Source: Pseudomonas sp. 6D_7.1_Bac1
Lineage (GTDB): Bacteria; Pseudomonadota; Gammaproteobacteria; Pseudomonadales; Pseudomonadaceae
DNA length: 64,000 nt
Direction: 5' to 3'
NCBI RefSeq assembly: GCF_025465945.1
Contig: NZ_JANLNW010000072.1
Coordinates: 170,255-234,254, forward strand
The notes below the pieces were generated by a model that was not told the origin of the DNA, did no database searches, and saw only the letters and a list, made by a program, of their open reading frames with translations. Each line of letters starts with the position of its first letter. Positions within the stretch are counted from its first letter, which is position 1. The position numbers were made by a program, and so were the translations under genes. This document shows positions 8,774-17,412 of the stretch, piece by piece.

Positions 8774-9723
8774 TGGACGCACAACGGATCGCGGTGACCG
8801 TCGTTTCGGGGTTTCTCGGTGCCGGCAAAACCACCTTGCTCAACCGCATGGTGCGCCGTGCCGAAGGCAGCCGGTTGGCGGTGATCGTCAATGATTTCGG
8901 TGAGCTGAACATCGATGCGGCGATCGTCTCCGAAGTCACCGATGCGGTGTACAGCCTGCAGAACGGTTGCATCTGCTGCACCGTGCAAGAAGACCTGCTG
9001 GCGCAACTGACCAGCCTTACGCAGATGCAGCCTCGGCTTGAGCGCATCGTCATTGAATGCAGCGGGGTGTCGGATCCGCAACGTATTGTGCAAACCCTGG
9101 CTTACCCGCAACTGCGCAGTCAGATGCAACTAGACATGGTGATCACCGTTGTCGACGCGACACGTCATCTGCAACTCGATGGCGAGTACGCCCGACTGGC
9201 CCGAGCGCAAGTGGCTGCGGCCGACTTGCTGCTGTTGAACAAAACCGATCTGGTGAGCGACCAGCAGTTGCAGGCACTGCGCGATACGCTGGGTGCCAGA
9301 ACCCGGATTCACGTCAGCGTGCAGGCGGATCTGCCTGATGCGCTTTGGCTGGATTCGGACCTGGACCTTGAGCCTCGGGCGCTCAAGCCGCTGACACGGG
9401 TGTCGACCGACGACCACAGTGAAATGTTCAGCAGTTGGCTGTGGCAGAGCACGACGGCTTTGAACATCGAGCGTCTACGCGGCTGGTTGCAGGCGCTGCC
9501 CACCGAGGTGTTCCGGGTCAAGGGATTGGTCGTGCTAGAGCCGGGCACCCAGTTGCATTGGCTGCAACATGTCGGCACGCGCAGTCAGTTTTCGCCCGCC
9601 ACGGAGGACGCACGGGCCACCGGCACGCGGCTGGTGTTTATCGCCCGCCGCGGTTTCGAGGGTTGGGACGCGTTAGGGCAAGGGTTGGAGCAGTGTCAGG
9701 TGGCAGAGGCGTCGCGGACCTGA
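8773..9723 (+). CDS. CobW/COG0523 GTP-dependent metallochaperone
   Basis: A 316-aa G3E-family GTPase of the CobW/YjiA type that loads metal, often zinc, into client proteins. The Walker A motif is GFLGAGKTT (13-21), the metal-binding CxCC motif is CICC (65-68), ECSGVSDP follows as switch II, and NKTD gives guanine specificity. The CobW C-terminal domain starts near residue 220 (SSWLWQSTTALN). The start overlaps the amidohydrolase stop by one base, which suggests that this chaperone serves the metal-dependent hydrolase. The partnership is inferred. Confidence 0.9.
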   Translation: MDAQRIAVTVVSGFLGAGKTTLLNRMVRRAEGSRLAVIVNDFGELNIDAAIVSEVTDAVYSLQNGCICCTVQEDLLAQLTSLTQMQPRLERIVIECSGVSDPQRIVQTLAYPQLRSQMQLDMVITVVDATRHLQLDGEYARLARAQVAAADLLLLNKTDLVSDQQLQALRDTLGARTRIHVSVQADLPDALWLDSDLDLEPRALKPLTRVSTDDHSEMFSSWLWQSTTALNIERLRGWLQALPTEVFRVKGLVVLEPGTQLHWLQHVGTRSQFSPATEDARATGTRLVFIARRGFEGWDALGQGLEQCQVAEASRT

Positions 9724-9771
9724 GCGAGACAGAGCAGTCAGCGCTGCGTTGGCGCGCCTACCGAGCGTCAG

Positions 9772-11301
9772 TCATCGCGACCCCGGCGAGTTCAGGTTCA
9801 TCGAGCGAACTGCCAACGCGTTCGCCGTTTCCTCATCCACCGGCAGCGAAAAGCGGAAGGTCGCACCTTGGTCCGGTACATCCAGCAAGCGAATTTCGCG
9901 GCCATGCAGTTGCAGAATCCGGTGCACGATGCGCAATCCCAATCCGCCGTCACGGCGTGCACCGCCAATGTTGAACGGGCGCAAAAACAAGCCTTCGCGC
10001 AATTCGGCGGCGATGCCGGGGCCGCTGTCGCTGACGGTGATTTCGACGAATTTGCCTTGGGGGACGAGGCTGATATCAATCTCCCCGCCATCGGGTGTGT
10101 GGCGCAAGGCGTTGTCGAACAGGTTGGTCAGCACACGTTCGATCAGCCCTAGGTCGGCACAGACTGCCGAGACATTCGGTGCGAAGCTTGCCTTGAGCTG
10201 CACTTGCCGGGCTTCGGCGGTCAGCTCGAACTTTTGAAAGATGTCCTGCACCAGATCGGTCAGTGAAAAGCGCTCCAGCACCGGTTGGACGAAGCCGTGT
10301 TCCAGGCGCACCAGTTCCAGCAACGACTGCGCCAGGCCGCCGACCTTGCGGCTCTGGTCGAGGGCGATGCCCAGGTAGCGGCGGCGCTCGGCCGGGGTCA
10401 GGCTGGCGTCTTTCAGTGACAAGGTTTCGAGGTAGCCGTGCAGCGACGCCAGCGGTGTGCGCAGATCGTGGGAGATATTGGCGACCAGCTCACGGCGTTC
10501 CTGATCCTGGCGGGTCAGGGAGCTCCATTGTTCGCCCAGGCGCTTTTGCATCTGCCGGAAGGCGGCATCGAGCACGGCGATTTCGTCATGAGTGGCGAGG
10601 TTATCCGCTGTGCCTGACGGCACCGGCGAAGGCGGGGCGACCGGAGCGCCGTCGATGTCGAAATGCGCAACCGTGTCGGTCAAGCGGCGCAGCGGGCGGG
10701 TGATCAGGGTAAACGCCGTGAGACCGGCGATCAGGCACAGCAACGCCACCATCCCGATCGACCACAGCGCGGTGTTCAGCGCCTCGCTGGTGGCCCCGCG
10801 CTCGGCGATGCGGTCATGTTCTTCGCTGAGCAGCACTACGTAGAGATAGCCAGTTTGCTGACCGTTGACTTTAAGTGGCGCGGCGCTGAACACCTTGCGC
10901 CCGTCGACGCTGCGCGGGTCGTCGCCGAGAATCGGCAGCGCCTCACCGTTGAGCAAGCGCCGCACGGGTGCCAGATCGACCTGCTCGCGACGCAGGTGGC
11001 CTTCGGGCGCAGCATTGCCGACGACCCGGCCGTTGGTGTCGAGCAGATAGACCTCGACACTCGGATTGACCAGCATCAACTGGCTGAACAACTCGCGCAG
11101 TGCGTCGGGTTTCAGGCCGTTGGCGTCCATCAGCTGGGTGTCGTGGGCGATGTGCTGCGCCAGGTCCCGGGACAGGCCTTGCACCACTTCCAGCTCATGC
11201 ATGTGGTTGGAGCGCACCTGCATCCACACCGAGGTGCCGCTGCACACCAACAGCAACAGGGCGAACACCGCCGACAGGCGCTGGGTGAGTGTCAGTCTCA
11301 T
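9772..11301 (-). CDS. Sensor histidine kinase
   Basis: A 509-aa inner-membrane sensor kinase. It has an N-terminal membrane helix (10-25), a periplasmic sensing region (about 26-175), a second membrane helix (ALWSIGMVALLCLIAGLTAF, 178-197), a HAMP segment, the dimerisation box ISHDLRTPL with the phospho-acceptor H278, and a HATPase domain (NLFDNALRHTPDGG, then DSGPGI and GLGLRIV). Its start overlaps the stop of the response-regulator gene by 4 bases. The pair is divergent from msrB-dipZ-msrA, so oxidative damage in the periplasm is a plausible signal, by analogy with HprSR control of MsrPQ in E. coli. Confidence 0.9.
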   Translation of the reverse strand: MRLTLTQRLSAVFALLLLVCSGTSVWMQVRSNHMHELEVVQGLSRDLAQHIAHDTQLMDANGLKPDALRELFSQLMLVNPSVEVYLLDTNGRVVGNAAPEGHLRREQVDLAPVRRLLNGEALPILGDDPRSVDGRKVFSAAPLKVNGQQTGYLYVVLLSEEHDRIAERGATSEALNTALWSIGMVALLCLIAGLTAFTLITRPLRRLTDTVAHFDIDGAPVAPPSPVPSGTADNLATHDEIAVLDAAFRQMQKRLGEQWSSLTRQDQERRELVANISHDLRTPLASLHGYLETLSLKDASLTPAERRRYLGIALDQSRKVGGLAQSLLELVRLEHGFVQPVLERFSLTDLVQDIFQKFELTAEARQVQLKASFAPNVSAVCADLGLIERVLTNLFDNALRHTPDGGEIDISLVPQGKFVEITVSDSGPGIAAELREGLFLRPFNIGGARRDGGLGLRIVHRILQLHGREIRLLDVPDQGATFRFSLPVDEETANALAVRSMNLNSPGSR

Positions 11302-12014
11302 GGCTGCTCCTGCGCCGTGGCGAATTTATAGCCACGGCCCCACACCGTGAGAATACGCACCGGTTGCGCCGGGTCGGTTTCGATCTTGGCCCGCAGACGA
11401 TTGATGTGAGTGTTGACTGTGTGCTCGTAGCCTTCGTGGCTGTAACCCCAGACGGCGTTCAGCAGGTCCATGCGCGAGAAGACTTTGCCCGGCTGCCGGA
11501 CGAAGAAGTACAGCAGGTCGAACTCCCGTGGCGTGAGGTCCAGGCGCTTGCCGTCGAGTGACACTTCACGGGTGATCGGGTCGATGAACAGCCCGTCGCT
11601 GGTGAGGCTGCCGGCGTCCATTTTCAGGTTGCGGGCCATGGCGTCGACCCGCCGCAGCAGGGCTTTGACCCGTGCCACCAGCTCAAGCATCGAAAACGGC
11701 TTGGCCAGGTAATCGTCGGCCCCCAGTTCCAGGCCGAGGATGCGGTGCATTTCGCTCGACCGGGCGCTGGTGATGATGATGGGCGTGTAACGGGCCATGG
11801 CGCGGGCGCGGCGGCAGATCTCCAGACCGTCGACACCGGGCAGCATCAGGTCGAGGATCAGCGCATCCCAGCTGCCTTGTTCGAGCAGGCGCAAGCCTTC
11901 GTTGCCATCGGCGCTGTGCACGACCTCGAACTGCTCGTCGCGCAGGTGCAGGCAGATCAGGTCGGCGATGTGTTTATCGTCCTCGACCACCAGGACACGT
12001 TTGGGTTGATCCAT
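11298..12014 (-). CDS. OmpR-family response regulator
   Basis: A 238-aa regulator with a receiver domain (VLVVEDDKHIADLI, phospho-acceptor D55 in LILDLMLPG, K in LAKPFSMLE) and a C-terminal winged helix (EFDLLYFFVRQPGKVFSR, then NTHINRLRAKIE). The ATG near 12014 begins the receiver domain exactly, with CAGGA upstream; a GTG at 12113 would add 33 residues. It is the first gene of the two-gene system with the kinase at 9772. The 152-base spacer to the divergent msrB gene probably carries its binding site. Confidence 0.9.
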   Translation of the reverse strand: MDQPKRVLVVEDDKHIADLICLHLRDEQFEVVHSADGNEGLRLLEQGSWDALILDLMLPGVDGLEICRRARAMARYTPIIITSARSSEMHRILGLELGADDYLAKPFSMLELVARVKALLRRVDAMARNLKMDAGSLTSDGLFIDPITREVSLDGKRLDLTPREFDLLYFFVRQPGKVFSRMDLLNAVWGYSHEGYEHTVNTHINRLRAKIETDPAQPVRILTVWGRGYKFATAQEQP

Positions 12015-12067
12015 TTGGGCTAAATCCTGTTGCGCAGTGAATGCATTGTGCGGGTTTTCCCCATCGC

Positions 12068-12091
12068 GAGTTATCACGAATTGTTTAACTC
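12068..12091. promoter_or_regulatory. Inverted repeat between the two-component genes and msrB
   Basis: GAGTTA and TAACTC flank a 12-base A+T-rich spacer in the divergent intergenic region. It is a candidate site for the adjacent response regulator, although OmpR-type proteins usually prefer direct repeats. Low confidence. Confidence 0.3.
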
Positions 12092-12166
12092 CACGTGAGG
12101 ATTTGGCGATCACCTCAAGCCTAGGCTGTGTTCCATGTAAACCACGGCGAATTTAGGGAGAGGGCC

Positions 12167-12685
12167 ATGTTTTCACGGCGACAGATTCTTCTGGCGGGCG
12201 GCGGGCTGGGCCTTGCAGCGCTGGCGGCCGGTGTATTGCCAAAAATGACTGGGCGCTCGGCGCTGGTCAGCGAGGCGAGCGCCGCCGAGACCTTCGAGGT
12301 CACCCACAGCGACGCCGAATGGCACGCGAAGCTCAGCGCCGAGCAGTACGACATCCTGCGTAACGAGGGCACCGAACGTCCCTACTCCAGCGCACTGAAC
12401 AACGAACACCGCGACGGTACTTTCGCCTGTGCGGGCTGCGATCTGGCGCTGTTTTCATCGAGCACCAAATTCGACAGCCATACCGGTTGGCCGAGTTTCT
12501 GGGCACCTTTGGAACATGCGGTCGCGACTCGCGAAGACCACTCGTTTGGTGTGCTGCGCGAGGAAGTTCATTGTCGACGCTGCGGCGGGCATTTGGGCCA
12601 TGTGTTCAACGACGGGCCAAAACCGACCGGTCTACGCTACTGCATGAACGGTCTGGCGATGACTTTTGAGCCGCAATCGGCCTGA
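12167..12685 (+). CDS. msrB: Exported peptide-methionine (R)-S-oxide reductase MsrB
   Basis: MsrB reduces the R epimer of methionine sulfoxide in oxidised proteins. This 172-aa copy starts with a twin-arginine signal (SRRQILLAGG, then a hydrophobic stretch to about residue 40), so it should act in the periplasm. The catalytic domain has the zinc cysteines C88/C91 and C136/C139, the motif HTGWPSFW, and the catalytic C159 in RYCMNG. AGGGAGAGG directly precedes the ATG at 12167. It is followed by dipZ (44 bases) and msrA, making a three-gene repair unit comparable to the fused Neisseria PilB (thioredoxin-MsrA-MsrB). Confidence 0.93.
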   Translation: MFSRRQILLAGGGLGLAALAAGVLPKMTGRSALVSEASAAETFEVTHSDAEWHAKLSAEQYDILRNEGTERPYSSALNNEHRDGTFACAGCDLALFSSSTKFDSHTGWPSFWAPLEHAVATREDHSFGVLREEVHCRRCGGHLGHVFNDGPKPTGLRYCMNGLAMTFEPQSA

Positions 12686-12729
12686 CACCATGGGCAGGTT
12701 CTTTCCTTCACTTCATACAGGTCCTCGTT

Positions 12730-14520
12730 ATGTGGCTTCTGGTCCTCGCTTATCTCGGTGGTGTGCTGACGATTGTCAGTCCGTGCATTCTGCCGGTACT
12801 GCCCTTTGTCTTCGCTCGCACCGGGCAGCCGTTTATCAAGAGTGGCTTGCCGCTGCTGGCGGGGATGGCGCTGACCTTCGCGCTCGTCGCCTCGTTGGCG
12901 GCGGTGGGCGGCGGTTGGGTGGTGCAACTCAATCAGTACGGTCGCTGGCTCGCGTTGCTGTTCGTTGCACTGTTCGGGCTGACGCTGTTGCTGCCACAAC
13001 TCGCCGAACGGCTGACGCGTCCACTGGTGGCGGCTGGCAGCCGGCTGTCGGAAGTGGCGGGCGCCGATGCCCGGCCGCGTCCGGGCGCTTCATTGCTGAT
13101 CGGCGTCGCCACGGGCCTGCTCTGGGCACCGTGCGCCGGGCCGATCCTCGGGTTGCTGCTGACCGGCGCAGCACTGCAAGGGGCAAGCATCGGCACCACC
13201 TTGTTGCTACTGGCCTACGCGCTGGGCGCCGCCACTTCCCTCGCTGTCGCCTTGCTGCTGGGCGGTAAAGTCTTTGCGGCGATGAAACGCTCGATCGGCG
13301 CCGGTGAATGGCTGCGCCGTGGTCTGGGGGCGGCGATGCTGGCGGGTGTGGCGGCTATTGCCCTGGGCCTGGACACCGGGATTCTGGCGCGGGTGTCGAC
13401 GGCCTCGACGGGTGGGCTTGAACAGGCGCTGGTCGGTCGACTGGCGGGTAAGTCCGGGGAGCAGATTCCGCTGTCCACAAACGATCAACCAGGCTCGAGC
13501 ATGATGGCCGCCGGTGGTGCGATGAAGATGGCCGCCAACGGTCCCGCGACGCTGCCCGTCGAAGGCAACCTGCCGTCGCTGGACGGCGCCGTGCAGTGGC
13601 TCAATTCGCCGCCGCTCACTGCTCAAGGCTTGAAGGGAAAAGTGGTACTGGTGGATTTCTGGACCTACTCCTGCATCAACTGCCTGCGCACCCTGCCGTA
13701 TGTCAAAGCCTGGGCCGAGAAGTACCGCGATCAGGGCCTGGTGGTGATCGGCGTGCATGCGCCGGAGTTTGCCTTCGAACGGGATGTGGGCAATGTGACC
13801 AAGGCCATGAAGGACCTGGGCATTACGTATCCGGTGGCCATCGATAACGACTACAAGATCTGGCGTGCTTTCAACAACGAATACTGGCCGGCCCACTACT
13901 TTGCCGACGCTCAGGGACGTATCCGTTACCACCATTTTGGTGAAGGCGAATACGCAGAGTCGGAACGGGTGATCCAGCAATTGCTGCGTGAAGCTGGCAC
14001 AGCGAAAGTTGCCGATGGCCTGATCAATGCCAGCGCCCAAGGTGTGCAATTGGCGCCGGACATGAACGAAGTCCGTTCGCCGGAAACCTACGTCGGCTAC
14101 CAGCGTTCGGAGCATTTCGTACCTGAAGCGAGTCTGGCCCCCGACAAGGTCACTGCGTACAGCGCGCCCGCTACCTTGTCGCTGAATGACTGGGCGCTGG
14201 ACGGTCAATGGAACGTCGGCTCTGAGCGCGCCATATCGGTCGCCCCGGCCAGTCGCATCGTCTATCGCTTTCATGCCCGCGACCTGCACCTGGTGTTGGG
14301 CCCCGGCGCCGACGGTAAACCGGTTCGCTTCAAAGTCATGATCGATGGCAAAGCCCCAGGTGAAGCCCACGGCACCGACGTCGCACCGGATGGCAGCGGC
14401 CGTGTGACCGAACAACGCCTCTACCAGTTGCTGCGCCAACCCGGCGACGTGGCAGATCGCACATTCAGTATCGAGTTCCTCGACCCGGGCGTGTCGGCGT
14501 ATGCGTTTACCTTTGGTTGA
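12730..14520 (+). CDS. dipZ: DipZ-type thiol reductase: CcdA-like membrane domain plus thioredoxin domain
   Basis: This 596-aa protein should carry reducing power from cytoplasmic thioredoxin across the inner membrane. Residues 1-220 form a CcdA/DsbD-like membrane domain with the paired redox cysteines in SPCILP (C19) and APCAGP (C135). A linker leads to a periplasmic thioredoxin-like domain with the active site WTYSCINCLRT (C315, C318). The last 160 residues form an extra beta-rich domain, as in mycobacterial DipZ. Lying between msrB and msrA, it is the obvious electron donor for both reductases. Confidence 0.9.
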   Translation: MWLLVLAYLGGVLTIVSPCILPVLPFVFARTGQPFIKSGLPLLAGMALTFALVASLAAVGGGWVVQLNQYGRWLALLFVALFGLTLLLPQLAERLTRPLVAAGSRLSEVAGADARPRPGASLLIGVATGLLWAPCAGPILGLLLTGAALQGASIGTTLLLLAYALGAATSLAVALLLGGKVFAAMKRSIGAGEWLRRGLGAAMLAGVAAIALGLDTGILARVSTASTGGLEQALVGRLAGKSGEQIPLSTNDQPGSSMMAAGGAMKMAANGPATLPVEGNLPSLDGAVQWLNSPPLTAQGLKGKVVLVDFWTYSCINCLRTLPYVKAWAEKYRDQGLVVIGVHAPEFAFERDVGNVTKAMKDLGITYPVAIDNDYKIWRAFNNEYWPAHYFADAQGRIRYHHFGEGEYAESERVIQQLLREAGTAKVADGLINASAQGVQLAPDMNEVRSPETYVGYQRSEHFVPEASLAPDKVTAYSAPATLSLNDWALDGQWNVGSERAISVAPASRIVYRFHARDLHLVLGPGADGKPVRFKVMIDGKAPGEAHGTDVAPDGSGRVTEQRLYQLLRQPGDVADRTFSIEFLDPGVSAYAFTFG

Positions 14521-14550
14521 TGGGCATTCAGTTGCCCAGGAGTGACTTTC

Positions 14551-15258
14551 ATGAAAACCCTATTTACCTGGCGCCGGACTCTGTTGGGTCTGGCCATCGC
14601 CGCCGTCGCCGGTCAATGCCTGGCGTTCTCATTCGGCGTTGCCGAGGACGCGATCGCCATCGCGCCGCCAGCCCTCGACGAAACGCCCAAGGCCAGCAGC
14701 GAAACGGCGGTGTTCGCCGGTGGCTGCTTCTGGGGCGTGCAAGGCGTGTTTCAGCATGTCAAAGGCGTCAAGAATGCCGTTTCCGGTTACGCCGGCGGCG
14801 CTGCCAACACCGCGCAATATGAACGCGTCAGCGACGGCGACACTGGCCACGCAGAGTCCGTCGAAGTCACCTTCGATCCTGCTCAGGTGAGCTACGGCAC
14901 CTTGCTGCAAATCTACTTCTCGGTGGCTCACAACCCCACCGAACTCAACCGCCAAGGGCCCGACAGCGGCACCCAATACCGCTCGGCGATCTTTCCAGAA
15001 AGCCCCGAGCAACAAAAAATCGCCCAGGCCTACATCGCACAGTTGGATGCAGCGCATTCCTTCAACAAACCGATCGTGACCAAACTCGAAACCTACAACG
15101 GTTTCTACCCGGCAGAGGCCTACCATCAGAACTTCCTGACGGAGCATCCGACGTATCCCTACATCGTGATCAACGATCTGCCGAAAGTGGCGCAGCTCAA
15201 ACAGCTGTACCCGCAGCGCTATCAGGAGAAACCGGTGTTGGTGAAGGCAGGTATGTAG
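14551..15258 (+). CDS. msrA: Exported peptide-methionine (S)-S-oxide reductase MsrA
   Basis: MsrA reduces the S epimer of methionine sulfoxide. This 235-aa copy has an N-terminal hydrophobic export signal (residues 8-26, ending near LAF) and then the catalytic motif AGGCFWGVQ with C59, followed by GYAGG and DTGHAESVEV. I chose the ATG at 14551, 9 bases after CAGGAG, over one 9 bases earlier. It lies 30 bases after dipZ and completes the msrB-dipZ-msrA operon. The signal indicates periplasmic action, unlike the usual cytoplasmic MsrA. Confidence 0.92.
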   Translation: MKTLFTWRRTLLGLAIAAVAGQCLAFSFGVAEDAIAIAPPALDETPKASSETAVFAGGCFWGVQGVFQHVKGVKNAVSGYAGGAANTAQYERVSDGDTGHAESVEVTFDPAQVSYGTLLQIYFSVAHNPTELNRQGPDSGTQYRSAIFPESPEQQKIAQAYIAQLDAAHSFNKPIVTKLETYNGFYPAEAYHQNFLTEHPTYPYIVINDLPKVAQLKQLYPQRYQEKPVLVKAGM

Positions 15259-15265
15259 TTCTGGA

Positions 15266-16279
15266 TTATCCGGAAATCATGTTCTTGCCGATGATCTTCG
15301 AGCGATACAACGCTTGATCCGCCCTGGCCAGCAGGCTGGTTTGTTGCTCGTCCTCAAAGCGCTGCGCCACGCCAAAGCTCATCGTGACCTGGAAGTCGCC
15401 CACCGGTGGCAGGCTCGATAACTCAAGGCGGATTTTTTCGGCGAGGGCGCGTGCGGTGGCAAGGGCGCTGTTGGGCAGAATCACGATGAATTCATCGCCG
15501 CCCCAACGGGCCAGTAAATCGCCTTCGCGCACGCAGCGTTTAACGCTTTCAACCACGTGCACCAACGCCGCGTCGCCCAAGGCATGGCCGTAATGATCGT
15601 TGATGCATTTGAAGTCATCAATGTCCATGGCGATCAGCGACAGCGGCTGACGAAAACGCTGGGAGCGCTCGCATTCCAGCGGCAGGGCTTTTTCCAGGAG
15701 ATAGCGGTTGGCGATTCCGGTCAGGGTGTCGCTTTCCGCCAGTTTGCGGTTTTCGTCCAGCTGAGCCTGTAACTGCTGATTGAGCAGAGACAACTCGCGG
15801 GTCCGTTCCTCGACCATCGCTTCAAGGGAATGATTGCGCCGTTCGAGTTGCTCAAGCAGACGCTTCTTGTCTTCAATGCTGCGATTCGCCCCGATCATCC
15901 GTGCCGCTGAGCCATCGGCGTTACGCTCGATCACATGACCGCGATCCTCGATCCAGGTGTAACTGCCATCCAGCGTGCGGCAACGGTACTCGGCTAGATA
16001 ATGGGGCGAGCGCTGATGCAGATGGTCATCGAAATGCATCATTACCCGCAGGTAATCGTCGGGATGAATCAAGTTCTCCCAGGTCAGCACAGTGTTCTCA
16101 AGTGCATGAGGTTCGTAGCCGAGCATTTCGTACCAACTGCGGTTGCGGTAGACGAACCCGGTGTTGGCGTTCCAGTCCCAGATCCCGTCGCTGACCAGCT
16201 CCAGAATCGTGTGCAGCATGTCTTCATTCAGATCAGTCAGGCTGACCTTCAACGGTTCAATACTGGAGGTATCACCCAT
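15266..16279 (-). CDS. PAS-GGDEF diguanylate cyclase
   Basis: A 337-aa protein predicted to make cyclic di-GMP. Residues 20-137 form a PAS domain with its PAC segment (YRCRTLDGSYTWIEDRG), a coiled coil runs over about 135-180, and the GGDEF domain follows with DTLTGIANR and an intact RWGGDEF (260-264). An inhibitory I-site, R251-E-G-D254, lies five residues before GGDEF, so product feedback is expected. There is no membrane segment. The ATG at 16279 follows AGGGAGAG; a longer reading to 16339 lacks such a site. It is convergent with msrA. Confidence 0.9.
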   Translation of the reverse strand: MGDTSSIEPLKVSLTDLNEDMLHTILELVSDGIWDWNANTGFVYRNRSWYEMLGYEPHALENTVLTWENLIHPDDYLRVMMHFDDHLHQRSPHYLAEYRCRTLDGSYTWIEDRGHVIERNADGSAARMIGANRSIEDKKRLLEQLERRNHSLEAMVEERTRELSLLNQQLQAQLDENRKLAESDTLTGIANRYLLEKALPLECERSQRFRQPLSLIAMDIDDFKCINDHYGHALGDAALVHVVESVKRCVREGDLLARWGGDEFIVILPNSALATARALAEKIRLELSSLPPVGDFQVTMSFGVAQRFEDEQQTSLLARADQALYRSKIIGKNMISG

Positions 16280-16401
16280 CACCGCTCTCCCTGCTGCCCT
16301 GAACTTGAAGTGGCCGGCCAGTCGTAGAGACCAGCTCATGGCACGTTGACACTGTAGCGCCGGGGATTAAGGGATAGAAGCCTCTCACGCAGCAAAAAGG
16401 C

Positions 16402-17310
16402 TCAGTTTTGTTTGCCCCACATCTGCAAGGCAAATTCGACAAAACTGCGCAGCTTCGGCAGGCGGTATCGGTCCTGCGCGTAGACCAGATTCATCGGTCG
16501 GCGGGGCAGTTGATAGTCCTGCATCAGTGCCACCAGTTTCCCTTCCCGAAGATCTTGATCCACCAGTGCATCCGGCAGCATCACCACGCCCATTCCGGTG
16601 CGCGCCGCCTGGTGCAGGCCTGATGAGCTATTGATCAGCATCGGACCGCTCACCGCAACGACTATCTCACCGTCGGGCCCGCTCAGGCGCCACTGTTTTT
16701 CTACCGAGCGCCATTCATCGCCCGCTGGGTAGGCGAAGGCTAGGCAGTCGTGATCGGCCAGTTCCTCCGGTTTTTGCGGTGTGCCGCGCCGTGCCAGATA
16801 CGCTGGCGAGGCACACATCGTCAGGGTGTAATCCTCCAAAGGCCGGGCAATCAGGTTGGACGGTTCGGTGTTGCCCAGGCGAAGCGCGGCATCAAAGCCG
16901 TTGTCCAGCAGATCAAGGCGTTGATTGGTCAACACCACATCCAGCTTGACCTGCGGGCAGCGCAGCACGAATTCGCTTAGGGCCGGCGCCAGGCGTTCTG
17001 TGCCGAAGGTCAGTGGTGCGGTGATGCGCAGCGTACCGCTGGGTTCGCCCTGGGTTTGTTCGGCCAGCCGCTCGGAGTCAGCCACCAGCCCCAGCACCTC
17101 AAGACAGCGCTGATAGTAGGTCGAGCCAAATTCGGTCAAACGCTGACGCCGCGTCGTACGGTTAAGCAAGCTGACGCCCAGGCGTTGCTCCAGCGCTCGC
17201 AGGTGATTGCCGACCATGGTGGTCGACATTTCGCACTCCAGGGCGGCGGCGGTCATGCTGCCAGCCTCGACCACTTTCACGTAAACCGACATCGCCAGCA
17301 GTAAGTCCAT
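16402..17310 (-). CDS. LysR-family transcriptional regulator
   Basis: A 302-aa LysR-type regulator of the CrgA/AaeR-like group. The DNA-binding domain reads MDLLLAMSVYVKVVEAGSMT with the recognition region MSTTMVGNHLRALEQRLG, and LLNRTTRRQRLTEFG follows. The effector domain covers about 90-295. It is divergent from the class III aminotransferase gene at 17413 across about 100 bases, so that gene is its likely target. The true start is either of two adjacent ATGs (17316 or 17310). Confidence 0.86.
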   Translation of the reverse strand: MDLLLAMSVYVKVVEAGSMTAAALECEMSTTMVGNHLRALEQRLGVSLLNRTTRRQRLTEFGSTYYQRCLEVLGLVADSERLAEQTQGEPSGTLRITAPLTFGTERLAPALSEFVLRCPQVKLDVVLTNQRLDLLDNGFDAALRLGNTEPSNLIARPLEDYTLTMCASPAYLARRGTPQKPEELADHDCLAFAYPAGDEWRSVEKQWRLSGPDGEIVVAVSGPMLINSSSGLHQAARTGMGVVMLPDALVDQDLREGKLVALMQDYQLPRRPMNLVYAQDRYRLPKLRSFVEFALQMWGKQN

Positions 17311-17412
17311 TATCAAGTCCAGATTTAAAATGATTGAAGTATTACAGCGTTTATCCAGCCCAGGTGGTTAACGATACTGCAAAAACACCGACTGATGATG
17401 GAGCTTGATGTC

